64,000 nt of DNA from Tillus elongatus. Lineage: Eukaryota > Arthropoda > Insecta > Coleoptera > Cleridae. The stretch covers positions 21,945,739 through 22,009,738 of the forward strand of contig OZ023267.1 of the NCBI GenBank assembly GCA_964006375.1. Direction: 5' to 3'. The notes beneath the pieces are model-generated. The model did not search any database. It worked only from the letters and a program-made list of their open reading frames with translations, and was not told the origin of the DNA. Made by a program: the position numbers and the translations under genes. Below are positions 44,090 to 54,839 of the stretch, piece by piece (the stretch's first letter is position 1; every line of letters starts with the position of its first letter).

Positions 44090-45560
44090 CCAAGAAAGGT
44101 GAATACATTAAATCAGTTTGCTCATTTAAAACAAGGCAGCTATTGCCGTGTGTGTGCTGTTTGACTTCTATAGCTTAAAAAAATCTAGTTTGCGCTTGTC
44201 ATTACAAAAATGTAGTGGCTGTATGCGGCTATTTACTGTAGGTATATGTTGAGAATCAATAATATGTTTTGAAAATGTAGATTTGTCAGCGTGGTTATTT
44301 CTAAATGCATAAATATATTTTGTGTATCGGGTGTTAACATTTCCAGAAGTTTAACATATGTAGATTGCGTTACAATGTGTACAATCTAATGTATAAACTC
44401 CAGCTTTTTCTTTCGCGTTAAATAGCAAATCACGCGTCGTGTTGTAAGATTTAAAAGCTACCTTTCTATTTGTACAGGTATTTGAAAATTTTGAAATGTT
44501 TTCTGAAATGTTTCCAAAATAAGTTATCGAAACATACCTGTTGTCTTTTTTGTCTCTAATATTTGGATACATTAAATTGATCGCTAATTTGTATTCTTTT
44601 CTCTTGATCATTTTATCTATCATTTTAACAGAGTAGCCATTATTAAATGCTATTTGCTGAATTATTTAAATTTCTTTTTCAAAATTGTTTTGTGACATAG
44701 GTATGGAAAATGCACGATGTATGATAGAATGATAGGCTTTTGTGAAAAAGGGTGACATGAATCGTATGGTATGGTTGTGTCAGTGTAAGTTTTCTATATA
44801 TTGAAAAGTCAAATGAATAATTTTCTACCTTTTAATTCGTTAAGTCTAAAAAGTTTATACAACTGTTAGCTTCTTCTTCTAAAGTAAACTTAATGCTTGT
44901 GTGAAGGTTATTAATAAAAATTCATTTAATTCTGTATAGCTACCTTGGAAACGTGTTAAAATATTATATACGTTAATGGGCAATAAAGACAATATTATAC
45001 GAAAGTTCCGATGTTAAAATTTGGTTTTCTAAGTTTTCCATACATATGTTGGCTAATAAAGATGACAACAAGCTACCCATAGATAGGCCTTGATTATTAT
45101 TAAATTTAAAATAGTTTTGTTTTATACATTCGTTAAAAAGATTCATTGTTTCTTGTCTTTTTATGACATTACGTTCTTTTCTATTAAAACGTTTTCTAAT
45201 AGAGGTAAACATTCTTTATGGGGTATCTTAGAATACATGCTACAAACATCAAACGAGACTAATTTACTATTTGTAGGAATAATTAAGTTATTTATTTTTT
45301 GTGTTAGTTCATAAGAATTTTTAACTGAATATTTTGGAATGTAATTGTATTCTCTAATAAGTGAAACCAGTTTGCTCGCTATCATATGATTAGGTGCATT
45401 AACATAGGTAACAACTGGCCTCATCGGAATATTTGGCTTGTGAGTTTTCAGGTAGCCATACATTTTTGGTGGTTGTGGGGTTTTATATGGCCATAATATA
45501 AATTTTAGTAATGTTTCTATTTTACACTGTGAAACCTTAAGTAATAAAAGAATGTGTTTA
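44090..45560 (-). pseudogene. PLE: reverse transcriptase plus GIY-YIG nuclease, nearly full core
   Basis: The minus strand from about 45550 reads PPKMYGYLKTHKPNIPMRPV, SKLVSLIREYNYIPKYSVK and VSFDVCSMYSKIPHKECL. This is the Penelope reverse transcriptase start with its first catalytic D. After a frame change comes NNQGLSMGSLLSSLLANICM, then a degraded palm region where YVDD should be (NIVFIAH and a stop at 44973). The thumb is scattered over several stops. The frame 44623-44351 ends AGVYTLDCTHCNAIYIC and a stop, with NVNTRYTKYIYAFRNNHADKS after it. This is a GIY-YIG nuclease whose last G is C. The order RT then GIY-YIG is the standard PLE layout. Confidence 0.85.
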
Positions 45561-45829
45561 GAAGAATTTGAAATTACTTTTAACGACAGTTTAATAAACT
45601 TAAAGAAAGATAATAATTTTTGAAATCACTACCCCTATTTATATTTCCTAGACAAAAACAAAAAACAAATTCAATTAGACAATAGTTAGCTTTATATGTC
45701 AGTTTGGCACTTAAAGGTTTTTTTTCATGTTTGTTATTGAATAATTAGTTTAGTAGAACTCACCTTATATATAAGTATTTTAAACTTTTATATTTTTCCC
45801 ATGTAAGTTGTAAACCTTATTTTCTTTCC
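45561..45829. other. Spacer within PLE region
   Basis: No domain. Probably 5' part of the PLE (N-terminal region), too degraded to read. Confidence 0.35.
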
Positions 45830-46037
<208 letters not shown>

Positions 46038-46134
46038 CAACACTCTTTATATTATTAAATTCAAAACTCGTGATTCCCTCTGTAACGAATTTTAGTACGA
46101 AAATTTGCCAAAAAGGAAGTGGATCTTGAATGTG

Positions 46135-46275
46135 GCTTGGACTATGTGAAAAACTGGAACCTGTGATGAGCACTAATAAGTACACTTGGAGAACACCCAA
46201 ATCACCACAACACATATTTCAGAGACCTTACGATCGTTTCGTTGACAAAGTCAACATCTTCAGAGGAAGAAAAAT
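46135..46275 (-). mobile_element. PLE terminal repeat with hammerhead (HHR-2)
   Basis: Same terminal repeat as 478-605, better preserved. It lies upstream (on the minus strand) of the PLE coding region 45560-44090 in the same orientation, as expected for the element's 5' terminal repeat. Confidence 0.72.
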
Positions 46276-46285
46276 TCTAACATAA
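46215..46285 (-). ncRNA. Candidate type I hammerhead ribozyme (HHR-2)
   Basis: On the minus strand CTGAAGA (46263-46257) fits the CUGANGA box. One extra U follows, then a perfect 6-bp stem II GTTGAC-TTT-GTCAAC (46255-46241), GAAA (46240-46237), and the palindromic helix III ACGATCGT (46237-46230). Then come cleavage nucleotide A (GUA triplet) at 46229 and AGG (46228-46226). Stem I can form as CCU/AGG, an internal loop, then CUUU/AAAG. All invariant core bases are present. The extra base and tiny self-complementary helix III fit hammerheads reported from Penelope-like elements, which may act as dimers. Confidence 0.72.
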
Positions 46286-46667
46286 AAAACTAGATCCCGT
46301 ATATTTATATCGCGTCAAGATAAACGAACTAGTCCGAAGTAAAGTTGTCGTCCAAGAACGATCGTTTGTTCATTGCGCAGTGAAACAGGTCGGAGAACTG
46401 CTTTAATCTTTTGGTCGACAAATTTATGACCCTTATCTAATATAGGTATTAAAAGGACCAGAGTTCTTTAAAGAAACGGCACGTTTCTTTTCGATCTAGA
46501 AATTTACTATGTGTATATTGGTTCATGCCGATAAAGACATCTGGTGAGATAAACAACCTAAACTCAACTCATCTCTTTTAAAAATAGAAAACTAAAAACC
46601 AGATGTCTGTCTAACCGTGTTCACTTTAACAAAGGAAAAATAGTTCAACTAAAATACTACATAAAAA
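46286..46667. other. Unassigned spacer
   Basis: Probably still PLE terminal sequence, but without a second copy to confirm it. Confidence 0.35.
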
Positions 46668-46933
46668 CTATATTTATATTGATTTTAATTCTACGTGAAA
46701 ATATTTATATTGACTACATATATACAAAAAACCGAACCGGTATTCAAATCAAGACAAACATAGTGATTAGTATATGTATAAACCGGTCGAGTTATTGACA
46801 CTATATTTATATTGATTTTAATTCTACGTGAAAATATTTATATTGACTTCATATATACAAAAAACCGAACCGGTATTTAAATCAAGACAAACATAGTGAT
46901 TAGTATATGTATAAACCGGTCGAGATATTGACA
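46668..46933. repeat. 133-bp tandem duplication
   Basis: 46668-46800 and 46801-46933 are near-identical, differing at a few bases (GACTACAT/GACTTCAT, ATTCAA/ATTTAA, GTTATT/GATATT). Confidence 0.92.
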
Positions 46934-46974
46934 ATAATTTATTATTCTACCAGCCAAATTAGGAATATTTAAGC

Positions 46975-47060
46975 GGTCAAATGCAACGATCGTAAGGTCT
47001 CTGAAATATGTATTGTGGTGATTTGGGTGTTCTCCAAGTGTACTTATTATGTGGCTTGGA
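46975..47060 (+). mobile_element. PLE terminal repeat, truncated at the ribozyme
   Basis: Starts in the hammerhead helix III (AACGATCGTAAGGTCTCTGA) and follows the terminal repeat to TCCAAGTGTACTTATTA. It is inverted relative to 46135-46275 and lacks the CUGANGA half. Confidence 0.75.
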
Positions 47061-48483
47061 CCTAGATTTGAAAATTTGTATAAAAGTTTTCTAGTCGTAA
47101 TCTCATTAATAAAGCAATTGTTTTCAATGACTAAGGCAATAAAATGAAAATTGAAATTGGTATCTAGCATAAACCAAGGGCCAAATAAAGTATTAAGCCT
47201 TTAATTTACTAATGCGGCATAAATAAAAACTTATGTGTTTCCTCTGACCTGTAATACCCTGGTAAATAATTTGTACCAAAACTCATACATTAGTTAGGGA
47301 TTATTCGTTCTGTCTTTTCAACTTCTATTGAATCTGGCAGTTGGAAAGTTGAAAGCTATAATGTATTCACTACTAGTTGAATTAAAAATTCTCTGGTAAC
47401 CCACATAGAAATTCAAATTCTCAATGTGTTTTTTTTTTCAAGTAAAATATGTCGATTGAATTTTGTAGTATATTATATCACTTTTGCCGTAGGATTTATT
47501 AATTAAAATGCAGTGATCTGTGCAAAACTCTTAAATTTGCATAGTACCCACATCAACATAATTCATAGAAGTTATGGAGAATCAAATAATTCTATTTTAA
47601 ACTCTTGGCAGATATTAAATTTTGCTTATAAGAGGAGGCTTTCAATAGTTTAAAGTCTACAATTTTTTACAAACTCACAAACTCGATTATAAATGAATTA
47701 CTACATGGCACAACCTAAGGTGCGAGTACAAAATACAAAATACAATCTATAGTCGATACATCTATAGTAAACTAAACCCAAATCAAACCCAAATTAAACC
47801 TAAATTAGGGTGTCACATTGTTAATAATAATAATTCCTAGCATAATTATTACACACGTAATGTTTCAGAAGTTAGTAGTATCTACGAAGCACTTAAAGTG
47901 TTTGTATGTGAACATACATACAAAATATAAAACACACGAATACAAAAATATACAAAACAAGCAAAGAATATAGCCACTTAAAATAGAAAAGTAACTTGGA
48001 GTCAACCGTCCTGTGTAAACCAAACCAGTTGACAATAAGATCATCAGCCAATAGAATATAATAGATAACAACAGCAGCATAAATAAACAAAACTGCAAAT
48101 CTTTAAGCATACACAAACCACCCACTCACACAACAAGAATACATATGCAAGCAATTGCAAAACAACACTGTAACACCACAAAAATTAAATCAGAGACCAC
48201 AAGCTAAACCTGGGTAAAGACAAGAGCAACTATCACTGATGTACTCAGTTTATGTTTAGGATCCAAAATTTCAATCGCTTCTTAAATAATATAAGTTAAC
48301 GTGAACTCCCTATTTCGGCCGGAAATTCATCATAAAGTTCTGACCAACATAAACAAAGTTTTTTTTTTGACCAACTGCCTTCCTGCATCTCTTTTTCATG
48401 CAAACTACAATAGAAACACAATTAGTAAAACAGAAGTCACCTGTCTGTAGATTACGAATTCATTCAACGATTATTCATCACTA
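47061..48483. other. Unassigned spacer (1.4 kb)
   Basis: No domain or repeat recognised. Confidence 0.4.
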
Positions 48484-48734
48484 CCTCTCAACAAATGATT
48501 AGTGATATTTATTCGTGTCATACTTCTGATATTGTTTTCGTAGAGTCTGGTGCTTTGTGTACTACGTCTCTGGACCCCGTTCCCGAAAGTGAGGTGTTAA
48601 GCATAATTAAGGGCAAACTTAAAAGTAGCGCCTTCTCGAGATCCTGACGAAGTGTCTGGTATAATAGTCAGGAAGATTTATGAATATATGGTGGCTCCAT
48701 TTACATTTGTAATAAATTGTTCTTTCTTAAAAAA
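48484..48734 (+). pseudogene. LINE reverse transcriptase N-terminal fragment
   Basis: Frames read ESGALCTTSLDPVPESEVLS and IIKGKLKSSAFS, a shift, then PDEVSGIIVRKIYEYMVAPF and TFVINCSF. These are the first RT blocks of a LINE (EVLxIIKxLKSSxSPGPDE and AxPxxxIxNxSF). It stops at segment L at about 48735. It may belong to the same family as 19911-20130. Confidence 0.7.
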
Positions 48735-48847
48735 ACCCATGAATGAGGAGATCCCGACTTTTGCATTTTGAATTTTTTTTTCAAATTACCGCGAACTAGG
48801 CCCCCTAGCACCCATACCCAGGGTCAGTTTCAATTTTTATATGTTTG

Positions 48848-48849
<2 letters not shown>
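48735..48849 (+). repeat. Modular repeat segment L
   Basis: GAGGAGATCCCGACTTTTGC ... CATACCCAGGGTCAGTTTC leading into (TA)n. Confidence 0.85.

Positions 48850-48910
<61 letters not shown>
48850..48910. repeat. (TA)n microsatellite 16
   Basis: TA core of an L-(TA)n-R unit. Confidence 0.97.
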
Positions 48911-48913
<3 letters not shown>

Positions 48914-49360
48914 ACCGATAACTCAAACAATAATGATCCGATTTTGATCAAATTTGGCACATACCTTCATTTTGCAAGTGGCTTGGATAAGTTCGTTAGT
49001 CAGGAAAATTAGCCCAACTTTTTCTGGAAAATTTTGTATTTTCCTTAGAATACAATTTATATCTCCGGAAATAACAAAGTAAGGGCAACCAAATTTAGTA
49101 AGCTGGTTTCTGTAATAAAGTGTATCCTGTGTACCAAAATTCAGATCGCTACCTTAAAAGGAAAAAAGTTAAACGTAAATTAATTTTTAATTAATTAAAT
49201 CTGATTCAAAAAGTTAAAACGTCAAAATTGATTGAGTACGAATGGGAGTGAAAAATAATACAAGAAATGACTAACAAGCTCCTACATATGTGTCTAAGTT
49301 GTCATTTGCGCCGATTTCGTTATAATATGAGCAAAAAATCTATTGTACATCGAAATGGTT
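48911..49360 (+). repeat. Modular repeat segment R (variant)
   Basis: CACACCGATAACTCAAACAA ... GTTCGTTAGTCAGGAAAATT ... ACTAACAAGCTCCTACATAT. The inner part matches 27341-27500 rather than the version at 58225. Confidence 0.82.
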
Positions 49361-49420
49361 TTGTGTAAATTTTTAAATATTGAACCAATTTATTATGGGA
49401 TATAGCTGCTTGTAGACACA

Positions 49421-49515
49421 GGTAGAGCATAGCTCAGTGGCCTAAGTCCCTGTGCATCGGATACCAAATTCAATTGACTCCTGCATAACGAGTTCGAATC
49501 CTAGTTAGTGACTGT
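49421..49515 (+). other. tRNA-like / SINE head candidate
   Basis: CATAGCTCAGTGGCCTAAGT (A-box) and GAGTTCGAATCC (B-box, 49490-49501) lie in the right order, with about 50 bp between them. This is longer than in most tRNAs without an intron. Flanks show no other copy in the window. Confidence 0.5.
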
Positions 49516-49764
49516 AATGTTTTCAATTTTTTTTAGTCTCATTTCACTTTACCGTTATCTATTCAGATTGTTGTTATTCGGATGAATTTTTGGCGAGTTT
49601 TGGTATGAAAAATAATTAGACAAAGAGGAGATGAAAGCTTTAAGACTTAGCTCAATTTGAATAGCATATCTGGTTGCTTGTTCTTGCCCTAACTTGTGAA
49701 ACCGTTCCACATTAAATACAGTCGTAGACTTTTCACGTGGCTTCATAAGTGCTTGTTTTAGTGA
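49516..49764. other. Unassigned spacer
   Basis: Nothing recognised. Confidence 0.3.
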
Positions 49765-49886
49765 ATTTTCTTTAAAAAAATCACTAACGAGAAGATCCCT
49801 ACTTTTTAATTTAGAAAACATTTCTTCAAATGAGCGCGAACTAGCCCCTCTAGAGTCCATATTCAGGGTCAGTTTCAATTCTATAT

Positions 49887-49899
<13 letters not shown>
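49765..49899 (+). repeat. Modular repeat segment L
   Basis: TTTAGTGAATTTTC, then ACTAACGAGAAGATCCC ... GAGCGCGAACTAGC ... AGGGTCAGTTTCAATTC leading into (TA)n. Confidence 0.85.

Positions 49900-49965
<66 letters not shown>
49900..49965. repeat. (TA)n microsatellite 17
   Basis: TA array with a short TACA-rich lead-in. Confidence 0.96.
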
Positions 49966-49968
<3 letters not shown>

Positions 49969-50415
49969 GGTGAACAATTTATCGAAATTTAGGTTGGTAA
50001 GTTTAAAGGCAAAAAATTTAGAGGCATTTAAAGCAAAAAATTGGGGTTTTCCTTAAAACGTAAAAAGTCCCGATTTGAAACGTCAAAATTGACAACATTT
50101 CGGCAAAGAACCTTAAAGAAATACGGATTATGTAAAGAGTGTTCTGCAAACCCTTAAGTTTCAGGTTAAACCATCATTGCCATTCATTTTAATAAAATAT
50201 TTCCAGAAAATTCATTTCAAATAGACACTTTCTCTAATGCTTTGGAAGTAGTTTTAGTTAAATTTATGGTCTAACGGTCTATAATTTTTAGCTAATTTTG
50301 ATAGAAAAAATTCGTTTATGAGGACACCGCGGCTTTTGAATTCTAAAAAGGTTTCATCAAATGAGCGCAAACTAAGCCCCCTAGAATCCATATCCGGGTT
50401 TACTTTCTGTTTACA
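49966..50415 (+). repeat. Modular repeat, end of R joined to a second L
   Basis: GTCAAAATTGACAACATTTC, GAGTGTTCTGCAAACCC and GGTCTAACGGTCTATA belong to R. L follows at about 50316 (GAGGACACCGCGGC, CATATCCGGGTTTAC). Confidence 0.78.
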
Positions 50416-50421
50416 TATATA

Positions 50422-50600
50422 CAGGGTGACGCATTTCTACGGTAAAGCTCAATATAATTGTTATTATGCAAGATAGGAGAAAAAATTGTATACCTTACCT
50501 ATAGGGTGTTTTGAGCTGCATCTTATAAAATTATTTTGACAACTCCAGGATGGCCCATAAGTCGTTGGTGATACCAACTTTTTTTAAACATTCCTTATTG
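50422..50600 (+). repeat. Modular repeat segment G
   Basis: CAGGGTGACGCATTTCTACG ... GGGTGTTTTGAGCTGCATCT ... matches 22780-22985. It follows a short TATATA in both places. Confidence 0.75.
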
Positions 50601-50647
50601 CATTTTTGCGTTTTTCATCGAAATATGATGCATGTTTGTAAAAAAAA

Positions 50648-50962
50648 TCGAGACGCAGTAAGTTCGTTTTAGTAGCGAATTTTCATTAAACGCTTCAAAA
50701 TTCAATAACGCAATTTGCTATTAACCTAAGGTTTGTCAGATAGGAAACGAGTTTTCTCGGAAATGTTTTAAGTTTGGTTTCGGAAAATTTTTGTAGATTT
50801 TCAAAAAGTTATGTTGGTAAAATATGGTACATTTTTTCTATTATATAGGTTATACCGGTGACCAAATTGATTCCTGCTTGCATTAAAGAGACATTTTTTC
50901 TATTAAAAACATTTTAAGAAAATTCACTTCCATAACGCACTTGCTGCGTCCAGACTTTTTCT
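50648..50962 (+). repeat. Modular repeat segment M, complete
   Basis: GAGACGCAGTAAGTTCGTTT at the left end and CTTCCATAACGCACTTGCTG, CGTCCAGAC at the right end. Confidence 0.85.
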
Positions 50963-51359
50963 TCTAGGCTCAAGGCATCAACGCTAATCCCTGTATAGAA
51001 AAAAAGGAAATATAGGAGCGTTGAGAAATTATCGGATTATTTTTCTTTATTCGGTGTTCTCTGAAGTATTTACATGTATTGTTTGCAACAGGTAATTAAA
51101 CAGTCCCAACGTCTTTAAAGTCTAACACACTTCCCTCCCCAATTTTCTCCATAAAAATTTCACTATTAGCTTTCTTAGTGTTTTTGACTGTCATGCACTT
51201 GCTGTGTTTTATGTACTACACCACGCTATTCCACAAATCTTCTAGTGATCTTTGCTAGTTCTTTTATATTTCTGGTGAAAGCACTGATGACCCCTGTCAA
51301 GTAGGGTTCTACTTATATTTATGCCACTGTGCCTTATAGCTTTCTTCAGATTAGAAAAG
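50963..51359. other. Unassigned spacer
   Basis: No gene. Confidence 0.35.
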
Positions 51360-51590
51360 TACACTTGGAGAACCCAGATCACCACAACACATTTTTAAAG
51401 ATCTGACGATTGTTTTACTAACAAAGCGAGCCTCATTAGATGTTGGCAAATACTAATTTAGAATTAGATTAGAATTTTTCATCCTATGATGATGCTAACT
51501 TTGTTAGTCAAATCTTAAAATGTGTGAATTGGGTTCTCCAAATGTACTTCTCAGTGCTTATCACAGGTTCCAATCTCCCCTAAGTGAATA
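51360..51590. mobile_element. Inverted pair of PLE terminal repeats
   Basis: 51360-51450 (-) and 51487-51590 (+) are two copies of the PLE terminal repeat placed back to back. The minus copy has CTAATGA in place of CTGANGA. The plus copy has ATGATGA, an intact GCTAAC-TTT-GTTAGT stem II (about 51497-51511), and CAAA in place of GAAA. Both ribozymes are dead. Confidence 0.7.
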
Positions 51591-51719
51591 TTTAAAGATT
51601 TTCCTGAAGAGAAACATATAATTTAATCTTTGTCAAGATGCTTAGTATTTATTTCGGTATAAATAACTATTAATTATTGTTGCCCTTACACACTAAAACC
51701 GTTTCATTCCAAATACGGA
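51591..51719. other. Short spacer
   Basis: Nothing recognised. Confidence 0.3.
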
Positions 51720-53335
51720 TGTCGAAACTTCTTTGGGGCGTCACTAATGCTTCCTTTCTTCTCTGCAGCTGATTTTCCACACAGTCAGTGTGGGAGCGCA
51801 CGCAGACAGCACTGAAAGTGGTGGAAAGGTGGACGGTTGGCCAAGGGCTCAGAGTGAGCCCCAAGAAAGCAAGCGTCATACCGTTTACGAGGTGGAATAA
51901 GTGAGAGAGACACATTATTCTCACTCTATACGGTAGACATATCTCAATGGCCAAGGAGGTAAAATATCTTGGGGTCGTATTGGACTCTAAGCTAACCTGG
52001 AATGGTCACGTTGAAAAAATACTGCGTAAGGCAGTCATGACCTTAGCCGTCACTAGGCGGCTATATGGAAAAACGTGGGGACTAAGATCTAGAATGGCCC
52101 ACTGGCTGTACACAAGGGTGGTCAGACCATCGATAAACATACGCGGCACTGGTCTGGTGGCCTAAGGTGACACAATTCAGTGCCAAACAAAAACTAGGCA
52201 AGATCCGAAGGATGGCTTGCCTAGGCATTACAGTGGCCAGGACTTCAACCCCAACAGCCGCCATGCAGGTGTTGCTGGATCTTCCCAACCCCCACTTAGT
52301 TATCATGGGGGAGGCCAGGCTAGGACTATACAAACTAGCCTGCAATGGTAGACTGAAGATAAACCAAGGGCGGCCACTGCAAAATTCAGGAGATCGTGAA
52401 GGAGCCTATGCTTGAAATAAGGTCAGACTTCGCGAGCCCGCGATTCTGCAGGGAAAACAATTGTACAGTGGAAATCCCCGAACGCGAGGTATGGCAAGGC
52501 GAGACGCCGGGCTTACCACGAGACGCGCTCGTCTGGTTCACGGACGGATCCGGCGGATAGCGTTGGACGGGGCGGGAGAACAAGAGGAGGGGCTACATCA
52601 ACAAGCGGATCCTCATAGCCACAGACAGCCAGGCATCCCTTAAGGCCCTAAGTAGCCCACGGGTAAACTCCAGGCTGGTAAGTGAGTGCCGAGACGAGAC
52701 AAGCGACCTGGCTGGGCAGAATGAGGCCACCCTCATCTGGGTGCCGGGTCACTCGGGGGTCAAAGGCAATGAAGAAGCTGGCAGTCTTGCGAAGAGAGGG
52801 TCAGCAGAACCATTTATGGGACCAGAACCGGTTCTAGGCGTGACAAAGAGCACTGCCAGGGGAGCCATTAAGTCCTGGGTCAGAAACGAACACAAGGTGT
52901 ACTGGCCAGACTCTCCAGGACTCAGACATGGGAAGTCAGTAATTGACGAACCCAGTTCAATGAGAGCTGTGCAGCTGCTAAATCTTATTATCAGAGGACA
53001 GCTTAGAAACATAACAGGTCTCTTGGGGCGGTTCGAGGGGGATCTCGCATGCAGACTTTGCGGCGAGGGGGAGGAATCAGCCCAGCACATCTTGTACGAG
53101 TGTAGAGCTCGCAAAACACAACTGATCTACCGTCAGTCTAGATCGGAGACAGAGCAATATAAAACTTCACCAATCGCTGTGCAGACTAGTTCCATGCACA
53201 TTAATTTTGGAATGGGTGGAGTAGAAAGACTAAGGGCATGCACAATAAGCCAAAGGCTGCAGTGCTTTCGGGGCGGCAAAGACGCGGACGAGCCCTGAGG
53301 GAGAAAAAAAGTGTGCCTATATTTTTTAAATTACT
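51720..53335 (+). mobile_element. RNase H LINE (I/R1 type), 5'-truncated
   Basis: Plus-strand LINE with RT thumb, RNase H and C-terminal cysteine cluster, broken by several frameshifts. GC content is visibly higher than in the surroundings. It shares the EPVLG block with 29890-30653. No target duplication recognised. Confidence 0.82.
51750..53298 (+). pseudogene. LINE ORF2: RT thumb, RNase H, zinc-knuckle tail
   Basis: Blocks in order: ALKVVERWTVGQGLRVSPKK and SVIPFTRW (RT thumb), AKEVKYLGVVLDSKLTW, TQFSAKQKLGKIRRMACLGI and PTAAMQVLLDLP, then VWFTDGSGG (first RNase H D). The segment that should hold the catalytic E is deleted. Then come ATDSQASLKALSS (third acidic residue), WVPGHSGVKGNEEAGSLAKR (last D replaced by G), EPVLGVTKSTARGAIKSW and CRLCGEGEESAQHILYEC. 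Frames change near 52140, 52390, 52560 and 52620. Enzymatically dead. Confidence 0.85.
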
Positions 53336-53530
53336 TTTTTTATACCTTACATAATAATCAGTATATTGTGCTTTGACATATCATGGTATCTATACATTTA
53401 GCCTGTATTTCAAAAACGTAATGTTGAGTTGGGGTCACACTGACCAATATTTTATATAACTTTTGTATTGGCTCTTTCTGTCTGATGAAGAGAGCTAAAA
53501 ACATGACGGAAATAAAATATTACATAACCA
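53336..53530 (+). mobile_element. PLE-tail-like segment with CTGATGA motif
   Basis: Contains CTGATGA (53482-53488), then AGAGAGCTAAAAACATGACG and GAAATAAAATATTAC. This resembles PLE terminal repeats with a hammerhead, but stem II does not pair well. Confidence 0.4.
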
Positions 53531-54388
53531 AGCTGCACTTGTGATTTTGTTACACATTGTATATTGCTGTGTATAACAAAGTTAGAGCTTATAAAATCCC
53601 ATATCTAAATCTTCTCCGTTCACTGCGGCATGTTTACCACGTTATATGTTTGTGTTTTATCCATATCAACATGAGTCGGTCGGACAGTTTTGCTTGGATC
53701 CATATAAATTATAGGTTAATCAATACAGAGACTGAGATAAATACATAGCTCCATAGCTTGACATTGAGAGATGTCTGGAAATGAGCAAAACGATATAAGT
53801 GGATGCGGAGAGAAACTACCTACACTAAAGGCCGCTCCAAGCCTCAATAAATCCCCTCTATTCGCTAAATTTTTCTTCCTCCATAACGGCAAATTATTTT
53901 AGACCAACGTATGGAAGCTTTTAAAGCTAAACGTGCTGCAATCCGCCTTACATTTATTACACTCTAATTTGATTCTTGAAAATGAGAATGCTACTGCACT
54001 TGCACTTGATTCATATTTTAGTTTTATATGAAATATTAAAAAGTCATGGTCGTAGCATTGTCGTTGCTTAAATTAATTTAAATTTGGTTCTTATATTTAC
54101 CCTACATAACCTTCTGGCTTTTTAATTTAGAAAAAAAATGTAAATATGAATGTTGTAGGCAATTGTCTTCTGAGTTTAATATGTGTTTCAGAAAAAGAAT
54201 GAAACATTGCATTTTTGTAACAGAAACCAAATATTCAGGGTATTTCAGCGAGAGCGCTAGTTAGAAGTTCTGTCCAAAATAAAATTTCAAAATTTATAAT
54301 TAGTATAATTGATTACATTTTCCTTAAACAAAATATTTTTTGGTTATACTACATATTATAAATTATACTACATATTATAATATGTATA
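53531..54388. other. Unassigned spacer
   Basis: No gene or repeat recognised. Confidence 0.4.
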
Positions 54389-54676
54389 TAGGATGGCGCA
54401 TTGAAAACGAAACAGACCAATTTGCGTCCAGGATTTTTTTTTAAGAAACGCTGAAACACGTCAATTTTAATATTGAGGGGGACATGTTTTGACATAAAAC
54501 TCAACTTTGTCACATGAACCCCTTAAGGGTGGTGATAACGATCCTTATATTTTAAATAGGGAACATGGGTCCAGTACTACGGCATTTGAAAACTCTTTCT
54601 TTTCTGAATTCACCACACTAATTTTATTAACTCGTTTAAAAATTATTAACAGTTGAAGATGCAAAAACGCATTTCA

Positions 54677-54772
54677 CTCATTACGATAAGAAATGTGCTA
54701 ATAGTCAATGCTTTGTTAGTTTGTACACAAAAAATTGACTATCAGAATATTTCTTATCGGAATGAGAGAAAT
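54677..54772. repeat. Short inverted repeat inside MLE3
   Basis: About 33-bp arms (CTCATTACGATAAGAAATG ... and its complement near CATT(C)CGATAAG) separated by about 30 bp, with a few mismatches. Confidence 0.65.
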
Positions 54773-54839
54773 GAGGTTTATTATTTCAGTTTATCTGTCG
54801 GTTTGATACTTGATAGTACTACCAAAAATTAATTTCACA

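Noticed and set aside
47865..48125. 86-codon minus-strand hydrophobic frame
   Set aside because: Looks membrane-like but is Phe/Leu/Tyr-rich because of A/T-rich DNA. No start context or conservation evidence.
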